From the NCBI GenBank assembly GCA_902569735.1, contig CACFVE010000006.1, forward strand, positions 1 to 56,898: a DNA stretch of 56,898 bases. Reading direction: 5' to 3'. A program made the translations under genes and the position numbers. The notes under the pieces were generated by a model. The model was given only the letters and a program-made list of their open reading frames with translations. It did not search any database and was not told the origin of the DNA. Below are positions 1 through 7,452 of this stretch, in pieces (position 1 is the first letter of the stretch; each line of letters opens with the position of its first letter). This DNA is from an uncultured Pelagibacteraceae bacterium (lineage in GTDB: Bacteria > Pseudomonadota > Alphaproteobacteria > Pelagibacterales > Pelagibacteraceae).

Positions 1-1607
1 ATTAAATTTCCTCCTAATTCACCGTTTTTCAATTTTAAATAATTCAAATCTTTCCTATAAAATTCTAAAAGTTTTTCCTCTGATTCCCACAACTCTCCTT
101 TTGTTTCCTCAAGAAAAGCATTAATCAAATTTTGAATTTTTTCTGAAGCTTGGTCTATATTATCATAAAGAATCTTAAGCAGAGAAGCTGGTTGTATATT
201 GTATGTTTTAGCATAAAGAAAAAATTCATTGAATGGTCTTCCATTATGGATTGATTCTACCAGCAAAGCGATTACTCTAAGGTATAAATAATCTTCAAAA
301 GAAATATTTTTTGTTTGAATACCAACTTCTTCGTAATCAAATATTTTTTTATTTTCATAATCTCCAAAATTGAGCGGAACTATTCTAAATTTGCTTTTGT
401 AACCAAATTGTTTTCTATATTCAGGGTTTTTAAACTCAGTTCCGTGAAGCATCATTAGAGTATATATGGTAACCGAAGTAGATTTTGAATTAAGCACGTT
501 ATCAAGGCCTGTTAAGAATGATTCTTTAGTTTCTCCTGGTAATCCAATTATCAATTCAGCTTTAGTAGATCTACCTTGATTAATTAAATGAGTATTAACA
601 TCAATCATATGATCTAGTTTTATGTTAGCTCTTTTAATGTTTTTCAAAACTTGTTCATCCATAGATTGCATTGACATATTAATTGAGAACATATCTCCTA
701 AAATATTTGTAATTTCCATAACTCTATCTTTGCTGTTTTTTCCTGTAGTGGCCATAATTTGCTTAGGCCAACCATACTTTTCTTTGCTTCTTTTTAAGAA
801 CTCACACGTAAGTCTATCCTGAGGATACATTCCAAAGTTTACATCTGCCATATGAAGATTGGAAATTCCCAAATTTCCAGCCTTTTCTCCAATATAATTA
901 ATTTCATCTTCCACTCTTTTTTTTGAAAATTTATTTAATTTGTGAAAATAATCAGATCCCGTGTGACAGAAAGAGCAAGTAAAAGGACAACCACGATTTG
1001 TCTCAATAAATGGAGTTAAATTACCATCAAAAAATTTATCAAGCATTCCATTTAAGTATGGGGAAGGAATTTCATCTAGATCTTTAATTCTATCAACGTA
1101 GTTACCTTTTATGAATTTTTTGGTTTCAGGGTGAACAAAAACTACTCCATCGATAGGCTTGCTAAAAACTTTTTTTCTATCAAAATCCGAGTTCAAGATT
1201 CTTTCAACTATATTTGAACAAGACTTTTCAGCTTCTAAAAGTGTATAAAAATCTGTATATGGTCTATCTTTTAAAAATATTTCTTGTAGGTTAGATTGAT
1301 GGGGAAAATTTGTTCCTCCTTGAACAGTAAAAATTTTTGGATTTACTTTTTTAGCAATTGAAGCGACGTATTCAGATAAATTGCTATTCCAAGAATAATT
1401 GCTGAAACCTATTACATCTGGAGGATTTTTTTTAATTTCTTTAATTGCATCATTTGGATATTTAAATAATTCTATAGAAACATTATCACGAAATTTTTTT
1501 TTCATATAAGAACCAATAAATCCAATATTTATCGGAATCGTATCTGAAACCAAAATAATCGTATCGTATGTAAGATCACATAAGAAAACTTTTATATTTT
1601 TACCCAT
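1..1607 (-). CDS. B12-binding radical SAM protein (partial, C-terminus beyond window)
   Basis: I read this by hand on the minus strand; the frame is open from an ATG at 1605-1607 to the left edge, about 535 codons, so the stop is outside the window. The N-terminal half looks like a cobalamin-binding Rossmann domain, and a radical SAM core follows with the CxxxCxxC cluster motif at about C207, C211 and C214 (NRGCPFTCSFC). Family members bind a [4Fe-4S] cluster and SAM and often methylate or rearrange unreactive carbon atoms; many lie in polysaccharide or antibiotic loci. The substrate cannot be told from sequence. It is divergent from the EPS regulator, with 114 bases between the two starts, so the two may share control. 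It resembles the radical SAM gene at 5202 in architecture. The family call is firm, the reaction unknown. Confidence 0.88.
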   Translation of the reverse strand, partial: MGKNIKVFLCDLTYDTIILVSDTIPINIGFIGSYMKKKFRDNVSIELFKYPNDAIKEIKKNPPDVIGFSNYSWNSNLSEYVASIAKKVNPKIFTVQGGTNFPHQSNLQEIFLKDRPYTDFYTLLEAEKSCSNIVERILNSDFDRKKVFSKPIDGVVFVHPETKKFIKGNYVDRIKDLDEIPSPYLNGMLDKFFDGNLTPFIETNRGCPFTCSFCHTGSDYFHKLNKFSKKRVEDEINYIGEKAGNLGISNLHMADVNFGMYPQDRLTCEFLKRSKEKYGWPKQIMATTGKNSKDRVMEITNILGDMFSINMSMQSMDEQVLKNIKRANIKLDHMIDVNTHLINQGRSTKAELIIGLPGETKESFLTGLDNVLNSKSTSVTIYTLMMLHGTEFKNPEYRKQFGYKSKFRIVPLNFGDYENKKIFDYEEVGIQTKNISFEDYLYLRVIALLVESIHNGRPFNEFFLYAKTYNIQPASLLKILYDNIDQASEKIQNLINAFLEETKGELWESEEKLLEFYRKDLNYLKLKNGELGGNL

Positions 1608-1676
1608 TTTATTTTATCCCATTTTCAAAACAACAAATCAACTCTATAAATAAAGGGTTATTTTAAACATTTAAAC

Positions 1677-1705
1677 TTGACTGTTCAAATTTTGAACGAT
1701 AATAT
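1677..1705 (+). promoter_or_regulatory. Sigma70-type promoter of the EPS regulator
   Basis: A -35 box TTGACT (1677-1682) and a -10 box TAATAT (1700-1705) are separated by exactly 17 bases. A start point about seven bases after the -10 would lie within ten or so bases of the ATG at 1722, so the mRNA would have almost no leader, which agrees with the lack of a Shine-Dalgarno sequence there. The spacer is filled by the first operator palindrome. Confidence 0.7.
1683..1697. promoter_or_regulatory. Operator palindrome 1, between -35 and -10
   Basis: The 15-base inverted repeat GTTCAAATTTTGAAC fills most of the spacer between the two promoter boxes. A near-identical copy lies 23 bases downstream, centre to centre, about two helical turns. 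A dimeric winged-helix protein bound here would block RNA polymerase. The regulator encoded just downstream is the obvious candidate, giving autorepression; that link is inferred. Confidence 0.65.
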
Positions 1706-1720
1706 GTTCAATATTTGAAC
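1706..1720. promoter_or_regulatory. Operator palindrome 2, at the start point
   Basis: GTTCAATATTTGAAC is the second copy of the palindrome. It begins directly after the -10 box and ends one base before the start codon, so it covers the expected transcription start. Both copies are preceded by T and followed by GAT, making a 19-base direct repeat (1682-1700 and 1705-1723). Confidence 0.65.
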
Positions 1721-1721
1721 G

Positions 1722-2030
1722 ATGGAAAATAATAGCGATTTATTTAACGTATTAAGAAAAATACAAAAAAAACCAAAAACCTCACAAAGAGAATTGGCTG
1801 AGGAAGTAGGTTTTAGTTTAGGCAAGTTAAATTACTGTTTAAAAGCTCTCCAAAAAAAAGGTTTAGTTAAGCTCCAAAACTTTCAAAAACAATCAAACAA
1901 AATGACTTATCTTCAATACATCATTACTCCTAAAGGAATTGCTGAAAGAACTAAATTAACCATTAATTTTATGAAAAGAAAAATGAGTGAATACGATGAA
2001 CTTAAAAAAGAGTTAAAAAAATATAAATAA
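1722..2030 (+). CDS. MarR-family EPS-associated transcriptional regulator
   Basis: This 102-residue winged helix-turn-helix protein has a DNA-binding core in residues 8-60 (RELAEEVGFSLGKLNYCLKALQKKGLV pattern) and a lysine-rich helical tail. It matches the small MarR-type regulators found at the head of exopolysaccharide loci in many proteobacteria. It is the first gene of the rightward surface-sugar run and is followed after one base by a NusG-like gene. The two palindromes in its own promoter suggest that it controls itself and perhaps the whole run. The start at 1722 fits the family and leaves essentially no leader. Family call good; target sites inferred. Confidence 0.88.
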   Translation: MENNSDLFNVLRKIQKKPKTSQRELAEEVGFSLGKLNYCLKALQKKGLVKLQNFQKQSNKMTYLQYIITPKGIAERTKLTINFMKRKMSEYDELKKELKKYK

Positions 2031-2031
2031 T

Positions 2032-2529
2032 ATGTGGACAATAATAAAAGCTGACAGAAAAAATTTAGTTTTTTTAAAAGAAGAATTCAAAAAAAAACTC
2101 GGAAAAGATTTAACCATTTATTCTCCAAAGCTATTAATCCAAAAATATAAAAAAAATAAACTTATAGGTAAAGAATTAAATTTACTAGGAGATTATTTTT
2201 TTTGTTTTCACGAAAAATTTAAAAGTCAAGAAACTTTTAGTTTGCTAAAATTTACAAAAGGACTTAAATATTTTTTAGATGGTTTTAATCAATCTCAAGA
2301 AGAAATAGAAACTTTTATACAAAAATGTAAACAAGCAGAAAATAAAAAAGGTTATCTTACTCAAAACTTTTTTGAACTTTGCAGAAATTCCAACTATAAA
2401 TTTACATCTGGCCCATTTTCTGAAAAAATTTTTAAGATAATAAATTTACAAAAGAATAAAATAGATATTTTACTCGGGAGTATAAAAACTACTATTAAGA
2501 ATAAAGAGTTTTCATTTACACCCTTGTAA
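2032..2529 (+). CDS. NusG/RfaH-like specialised transcription elongation factor
   Basis: The protein has 165 residues, the length of RfaH-type NusG paralogues. It opens with MWTIIKAD, the Trp-containing first strand of the NGN domain, and residues 1-90 follow the NGN pattern including an 'LLGDYFF' segment where NusG has 'PLFPGYLF'. The last 40 residues begin SGPF and look like the KOW domain (GPF...LLG). NGN binds RNA polymerase and suppresses pausing; specialised paralogues act on long surface-polysaccharide operons. Its place one base after the EPS regulator and ahead of about 35 kb of same-strand sugar genes supports that role. Sequence is divergent, so this call rests on pattern, length and context. 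A hairpin just downstream might be its loading site. Confidence 0.72.
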   Translation: MWTIIKADRKNLVFLKEEFKKKLGKDLTIYSPKLLIQKYKKNKLIGKELNLLGDYFFCFHEKFKSQETFSLLKFTKGLKYFLDGFNQSQEEIETFIQKCKQAENKKGYLTQNFFELCRNSNYKFTSGPFSEKIFKIINLQKNKIDILLGSIKTTIKNKEFSFTPL

Positions 2530-2550
2530 AAAAAAAAATGATAAAAATTA

Positions 2551-2574
2551 TTTGTAAAACCTATTTTTTACAAA
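2551..2574 (+). promoter_or_regulatory. Inverted repeat after the NusG-like gene
   Basis: TTTGTAAAA and TTTTACAAA form a perfect nine-base-pair stem with a six-base loop (CCTATT). The stem is almost entirely A-T and no T tract follows it, so it is a poor terminator. It lies between the NusG-like gene and the first sugar gene, where RfaH-type factors have a recruitment element. That role is speculation. Confidence 0.4.
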
Positions 2575-2592
2575 GTGCGGAGCATTGATTAA

Positions 2593-3582
2593 ATGAAAAT
2601 ATTAGTTACTGGTAATGCTGGCTTTGTAGGCTTTCATATATGCCAAAAACTTCTTGAAAGAGGAGATACAGTTGTTGGTTTAGACAATTTAAATCGATAC
2701 TATGACATCGATCTTAAAAAAAGTAGATTAAAAATTCTTAAGAAGATAACTGCTAAAGCAAAAAAAAGATATTTTTTTTTTAAAATTGATATTTCAGATA
2801 GACAAAAGATAAAAAAAATATTTATGAAGCATAAATTTGATAGAGTAATTCATCTCGCAGCCCAAGCAGGCGTTAGATATTCTTTAGAAAATCCTGAAGT
2901 TTATATTAAAAGCAATCAAGTTGGTTTTTTTAATGTTATAGACTTAGCTTCTAAATTTAAAGTACCACACTTTGTCTACGCAAGCTCTAGTAGTGTTTAT
3001 GGTGATAATCCAAAAATGCCTTTTTGTGAGCAAAGCAATACAGATCATCCACGACAAATATATGCTGCAACAAAAAAATCAAATGAACTGATGGCTTATA
3101 GTTATAGTAGTTTATATGGATTAAAAACTACAGGACTTCGTTATTTTACAATCTACGGACCTTGGGGAAGACCAGACATGGCTTTATTTAAATTTACAAA
3201 AAATATTTTAAGAAAAAAAAAAATAACAGTTTTCAATAAAGGTAATCATAAAAGAGATTTTACTTATATCGATGATGCCGTTAATCTGACATTACTTGCT
3301 TCTGACAGAATCTCACACTTTAGTAAGAAAAAAACTCCTTTTAAAATTTTTAATATTGGCAGTAACTCACCAATTAAGTTGAATAAATTTATAAGTATAA
3401 TTGAAAAAATTTTAAAAATTAAAGCAAGAAAAAAAATGTTTAATCTTCAAAAAGGAGATATGATAAGCACTTATTCAAATTCATCTAAAATATTTAAAAA
3501 ATTTAATTACTTTATAAAATCTAATCACTATAACAATATTGCTAAATTTATTTATTGGTATAGAGACTATTGTTCAAAATAA
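2593..3582 (+). CDS. NAD-dependent epimerase, probable UDP-glucuronate 4-epimerase
   Basis: This 329-residue extended SDR begins with the NAD-binding GNAGFVGFH motif (GxxGxxG, residues 7-15) and carries a YAATK catalytic Tyr-Lys pair near residue 157. The N-terminal 'GLDNLNRYYDIDLKKSRL' region, the 'GPWGRPDMALFKFT' segment and the length match UDP-glucuronate 4-epimerases of capsule loci (LpsL/Cap1J type), which make UDP-galacturonate in the cytoplasm. It is the first metabolic gene of the island, 63 bases after the NusG-like gene, with a GGAG sequence ahead of the ATG. The sugar specificity is inferred from family resemblance; another UDP-hexose is possible. Confidence 0.82.
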   Translation: MKILVTGNAGFVGFHICQKLLERGDTVVGLDNLNRYYDIDLKKSRLKILKKITAKAKKRYFFFKIDISDRQKIKKIFMKHKFDRVIHLAAQAGVRYSLENPEVYIKSNQVGFFNVIDLASKFKVPHFVYASSSSVYGDNPKMPFCEQSNTDHPRQIYAATKKSNELMAYSYSSLYGLKTTGLRYFTIYGPWGRPDMALFKFTKNILRKKKITVFNKGNHKRDFTYIDDAVNLTLLASDRISHFSKKKTPFKIFNIGSNSPIKLNKFISIIEKILKIKARKKMFNLQKGDMISTYSNSSKIFKKFNYFIKSNHYNNIAKFIYWYRDYCSK

Positions 3583-3637
3583 ATTTTTATGATAATTATC
3601 GCAAAACAATACATCGAACATTGAGGAGTTGGAAAAA

Positions 3638-5209
3638 ATGAATATTTTAGCTGTTATACCAGCAAAGGAAGAGTCAAATAGATTATTTAGTAAAAATCTA
3701 AAAAAAATTGGAAATAAAACTTTAATCCAATTAGCGGTAGAATATGCTAAAAGTTCAAAACGTGTTAAAGAAGTAGTAGTTTCTACTGACTCTGAAGAAA
3801 TAAAAAAAATCGTAGACAATCTTAATTTGTGTAAGTGTATACTGAGAGAAAAAAAACTCGCCGGAGATACAGATGTTTTTTATGTTTATCAAGATGTATG
3901 GGAAAAAATGGGAAAAAAAGCTGATTATGTTATAGGTTTACAACCAGATAATCCTGACAGAACACTGTCACTTGATACCGCTCTGGACTATGTTTTTAAT
4001 AAAAAATTAGATAATTTTTTTACAGTGGGTAAAGATGGTAAAAAAAATGGTGCCCTAAGAATTTATCGTCCTACAATAGAAAAATTTACTGAAGAGAGTA
4101 CTTTGTTAGATGATTGTACAAATATTCATAACGAAAATGATTTAAATAAAGCTAGAAGCAGAATACTTGTAAACCCAAATCCATTAAGCTTAGCTCCCAA
4201 TGAAGTTTTTGTAATAGCAGAAGCAGCATGTAATCATATGTGCAGCATTGAATTAGCTAAAGCAATGATTAATTGTGCGGCCGATGCAGGAGCTAATAGC
4301 ATTAAATTTCAAACTTATAAGGGAGAAAGAATAGTTACAAAATATGCTCCAGCTTTTTGGGGCACTGAAACTATGAAACAAACTGAATATTATAAAAGGT
4401 TGGACAGATTTGATAGAGAAGATTATGAACTTTTATTTAAATATGCATATGATAAAGGAATAACTCCATTTTCAACACCATTTGGAATAGAAGATGCCAT
4501 AATGTTGAATGAAATAGGAATGGAAATTTTTAAAATTCCTTCGTTTGAAATAGTTAATCTTGATTTACTAAAGTGTATTGCATCATTTCAAAAACCAATA
4601 ATTCTTTCTACTGGAGGGGCTACTTATAAAGAGATTGATAAAGCAATAGAAGTTATATTAGGAGAAGGAAATGGTAAACTAGCTTTGATGGCGTGTACAC
4701 TGAGTTATCATACCGAGGATAAAGATGCGAATCTTAAAAGAATTCAAACCTTAAAAGAAAGATATCCTAATTTTATGGTTGGAATGTCAGATCATACTAT
4801 GCCTGATGAAAATATGGTTATACCTGCTATTTCTGTTGCTTTAGGGGCTAGGATAATTGAAAAGCATTATACTATGTCTAGAACTATGACCGGTTCAGGA
4901 CACTTTTTTTCATTAGAGCCAAAAGATGTTGCTAAAATGGTTAAAAATATCAGATTATTCGAAACTGTCTTGGGCGATGGTGTCCAAGGAGTTGCAGAAA
5001 ATGAGGTTAGGGCCAGAAAAGGTGGTCGTAAAAGCATTGTAGCAAATAGCTTAATTAAAAAAGGTACTGTAATAACGAAGGATATGTTAACATATAAAAG
5101 GCCAGGAGATGGAATTTCTCCTGATAGAGTTGACGAATTGATTGGAAAAATTGTACAGCTAGATATTAAAGAAGATTTTCAAATTAAGTGGGAAGATTTA
5201 AATGAGTAA
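3638..5209 (+). CDS. Fused sugar-acid cytidylyltransferase / NeuB-type nonulosonate synthase
   Basis: One 523-residue chain joins two normally separate enzymes. Residues 1-175 are a compact CMP-sialate-synthetase-like domain, with the CTP-binding IPAKEESNRLFSKN motif, VSTDSEEI and LQPDNPDR where usual enzymes have LQPTSPLR. From about residue 185 there is a NeuB barrel (VIAEAACNH, IKFQTY, PSFEI, MSDHT, EKHYT) that condenses PEP with an N-acyl hexosamine, ending in a SAF/antifreeze-like domain from about residue 458. I chose ATG 3638 because GAGGAG lies nine bases ahead; a TTG at 3629 is in frame but would abut that site. The product should be a CMP-activated nonulosonic acid. The downstream radical SAM gene overlaps by eight bases. 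Base composition is visibly less A-rich than nearby genes. Confidence 0.88.
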   Translation: MNILAVIPAKEESNRLFSKNLKKIGNKTLIQLAVEYAKSSKRVKEVVVSTDSEEIKKIVDNLNLCKCILREKKLAGDTDVFYVYQDVWEKMGKKADYVIGLQPDNPDRTLSLDTALDYVFNKKLDNFFTVGKDGKKNGALRIYRPTIEKFTEESTLLDDCTNIHNENDLNKARSRILVNPNPLSLAPNEVFVIAEAACNHMCSIELAKAMINCAADAGANSIKFQTYKGERIVTKYAPAFWGTETMKQTEYYKRLDRFDREDYELLFKYAYDKGITPFSTPFGIEDAIMLNEIGMEIFKIPSFEIVNLDLLKCIASFQKPIILSTGGATYKEIDKAIEVILGEGNGKLALMACTLSYHTEDKDANLKRIQTLKERYPNFMVGMSDHTMPDENMVIPAISVALGARIIEKHYTMSRTMTGSGHFFSLEPKDVAKMVKNIRLFETVLGDGVQGVAENEVRARKGGRKSIVANSLIKKGTVITKDMLTYKRPGDGISPDRVDELIGKIVQLDIKEDFQIKWEDLNE

Positions 5210-6644
5210 AATATTATTAGTTTCAGCACCTAGACCAAATTCCGACCAAAGTGCTATGCATATGGGTGATGGTCGTCCTCCTATGGGATTAGCATACATA
5301 AGTGCATATGTAGAAAAATTTGGACACGAAACTAAAATAATCGATTTATATCATTTTGGAGGTGGTCACAAAGATGAAGAAGTTGGAGCTGAACATTCTT
5401 CTGCAACTATTTCACATATTATCAAAAATGACAAACCATATGACATATTCGGAGAAATAGAAAAATATAAACCTGATTTTATCGGCATGTATCTTGGAAC
5501 TATATCTTTTTATGAAGGAACAGAATTAGCCCTAAAGATTAGAGAAAAATATCCTCATATACCTACGATGGTTGGAGGTCCCCATGCAATAGAGCTCCCA
5601 GAAACTTTAGTAGATTATTTTGATTATGTAGTTTGCGGCGAAGGCGAAAGAGCAGCTATGGATATCATAAACGGTAATGCAAAAAAAGGTATAGTAAAAC
5701 GAGACAACATTGTAGATATTAATAAATTACCTCTGCCAGATTTCCGGCATTTCATTGATAAACCATATAATTGGCAATTAGAAATGTTTGACAATGAGGA
5801 AGTTAATCCAGTTATAACAATTAATTCAACTCGCGGCTGCCCTTTTTCATGCATGTTTTGTGGAGTTGCAAATACTAAATTTAGAGGCATAGATGCCGAT
5901 AAACTAGTCGCTTATATTAATGAATTAAAATATGTACATGGGGCTAAAGGAATATACTTTAGAGAAGATAATTTTACTGTAGTGCCTAAAAGAGTGGAAC
6001 AGTTTTGTGATATTCTTATTTCTGAAAAGGTAGATATAAAGTGGGCTTGTGAGAGTAGAGTAAATAATCTTAAACCAAAACTTATTGAAAAAATGGCAAA
6101 AGCAGGATGTGTTGGTTTATATATTGGTATAGAGAGCGGAAGCGAAAGAATGCTTTCTTATATGAAAAAAGGGGAAAGGCGGGAACATTTTATTGAAAAA
6201 ATTCCAATAATAAAAGCAAATGGAATGTCTACTTATACAACTTGGGTATATGGCTTGCCTTCTGAAACAGAACAAGACAGATACGAGAGCGATAAATTTA
6301 TTGAATTGTTAAAACCTACTGTTGCAGATACTTTTGTTTATCTAGGGCAACCAGGTAGTGATTTTTATAAGATGCTAGATGCCAGCAACACTTACGAACT
6401 TAAAGAAAGAAATGGACTTTTTTACGTTCCAGGTTTTACTCATTTAGCCAAACGAGTCTATGGAGCAAATGATCCTAGAGTTCAATTTGTTGAAAATTTA
6501 TATGAAAAAAATAAGATTAAACCTGGTCCATTAGAACCTTATTATATTAAAGAATCAATTTATAAAAGTAAGGCAACTAAGAAAGTAAGAGCACAGTTAA
6601 GTGCTCACGTAGTTCCAAATCAACAATTACAAAAAGCTATATAA
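5202..6644 (+). CDS. B12-binding radical SAM enzyme
   Basis: The protein has 480 residues. The N-terminal 180 form a cobalamin-binding domain (RPPMGLAYISAYVEKFGHE, then MVGGPHAIELPE). A radical SAM core follows with C213, C217 and C220 in TRGCPFSCMFC. Members use SAM and often cobalamin for methylation or other radical chemistry on unactivated carbon. The start overlaps the end of the cytidylyltransferase-NeuB fusion by eight bases, so the two are translationally coupled, and I infer that it modifies the nonulosonic acid or a precursor. Like the fusion gene it is less A-rich than its neighbours, suggesting the pair arrived together. The true substrate and product are unknown. Confidence 0.88.
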   Translation: MSKILLVSAPRPNSDQSAMHMGDGRPPMGLAYISAYVEKFGHETKIIDLYHFGGGHKDEEVGAEHSSATISHIIKNDKPYDIFGEIEKYKPDFIGMYLGTISFYEGTELALKIREKYPHIPTMVGGPHAIELPETLVDYFDYVVCGEGERAAMDIINGNAKKGIVKRDNIVDINKLPLPDFRHFIDKPYNWQLEMFDNEEVNPVITINSTRGCPFSCMFCGVANTKFRGIDADKLVAYINELKYVHGAKGIYFREDNFTVVPKRVEQFCDILISEKVDIKWACESRVNNLKPKLIEKMAKAGCVGLYIGIESGSERMLSYMKKGERREHFIEKIPIIKANGMSTYTTWVYGLPSETEQDRYESDKFIELLKPTVADTFVYLGQPGSDFYKMLDASNTYELKERNGLFYVPGFTHLAKRVYGANDPRVQFVENLYEKNKIKPGPLEPYYIKESIYKSKATKKVRAQLSAHVVPNQQLQKAI

Positions 6645-6688
6645 TTTTTGTAAAAATTTTTGCATCATAAATACTAAAAGCGGAATAA

Positions 6689-7384
6689 ATGAAAAAAAAC
6701 AAAATTTCAGTTATAATTAGAACTCGTAATGAAGAAAGATGGATAGGTCATGTAATACAATCAGTAATAGATAGTCTTGATAAACCAGAAATTATAATAG
6801 TAGATAACAAATCAACCGACAAAACCCTGGAAATAGTAAAACATTTTATTCAAGCTCCAGACTTAGAAACAATAGATTTTCAACAACCAGTCAATTCAGG
6901 CAATACAAGAATTAAAATAAAAAATATTGAGAATTATTCGCCAGGCAAAGCTTTAAACTTAGGCATAAAACATGCAAGTAATAAATATGTTCTAGTTATG
7001 TCTGCTCATTGTGTATTAAACAAAATAAATATTAAAAATCATATTATTCAGCTGAAAAAATATGCTTGTGTTTTTGGTAATCAAATACCTGTTTGGAATG
7101 GAAAAAAAATTGCAAAGAGATATTTATGGAGTAATTTTGTAAATAAAAAAGTTGAAAATATGTATTCTAAATTGGAAAATAGATATTTTTTACATAATGC
7201 TCTAGCTATCTATGATAAAAGCATTTTAAAAAAATATCCTTTTAATGAAAATCTTGTTGGAAAAGAAGATAGATATTGGGCGAAAAAGATTATAAAAAAT
7301 AAAAAAAAAATATTATACGATCCTTCTTTAGAAGCTTTTCATCACTATACTGAAAATGGCAATACCTGGAAAGGTATAGGATAA
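6689..7384 (+). CDS. Family 2 glycosyltransferase
   Basis: This 231-residue protein has the GT-A nucleotide-sugar binding N-terminus (ISVIIRTRNEERWIGHVIQS, then IIIVDNKSTDKT). The usual DxD metal site appears replaced by SAH in 'VLVMSAHCVL', and a KEDRYWAKK segment near residue 193 fits the acceptor-binding or catalytic ED motif. It should transfer a sugar from a nucleotide donor to a lipid-linked or surface glycan at the cytoplasmic face. It ends in ENGNTWKGIG, slightly short for GT2, but the family call is clear. The loss of DxD is unusual but seen in some GT2 members. Donor and acceptor cannot be assigned. Confidence 0.85.
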   Translation: MKKNKISVIIRTRNEERWIGHVIQSVIDSLDKPEIIIVDNKSTDKTLEIVKHFIQAPDLETIDFQQPVNSGNTRIKIKNIENYSPGKALNLGIKHASNKYVLVMSAHCVLNKINIKNHIIQLKKYACVFGNQIPVWNGKKIAKRYLWSNFVNKKVENMYSKLENRYFLHNALAIYDKSILKKYPFNENLVGKEDRYWAKKIIKNKKKILYDPSLEAFHHYTENGNTWKGIG

Positions 7385-7452
7385 AATATTTTCAGATATC
7401 ATTTCTTAAAAAAAATAAAATTTATTTTACCTTTTCTAATAACTAATTATTT

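Noticed and set aside
7412-7428. AT-only inverted repeat after the first GT2 gene as a terminator
   Set aside because: The arms have almost no loop, are only A and T and lack a clear U tract; in this composition it is not convincing.
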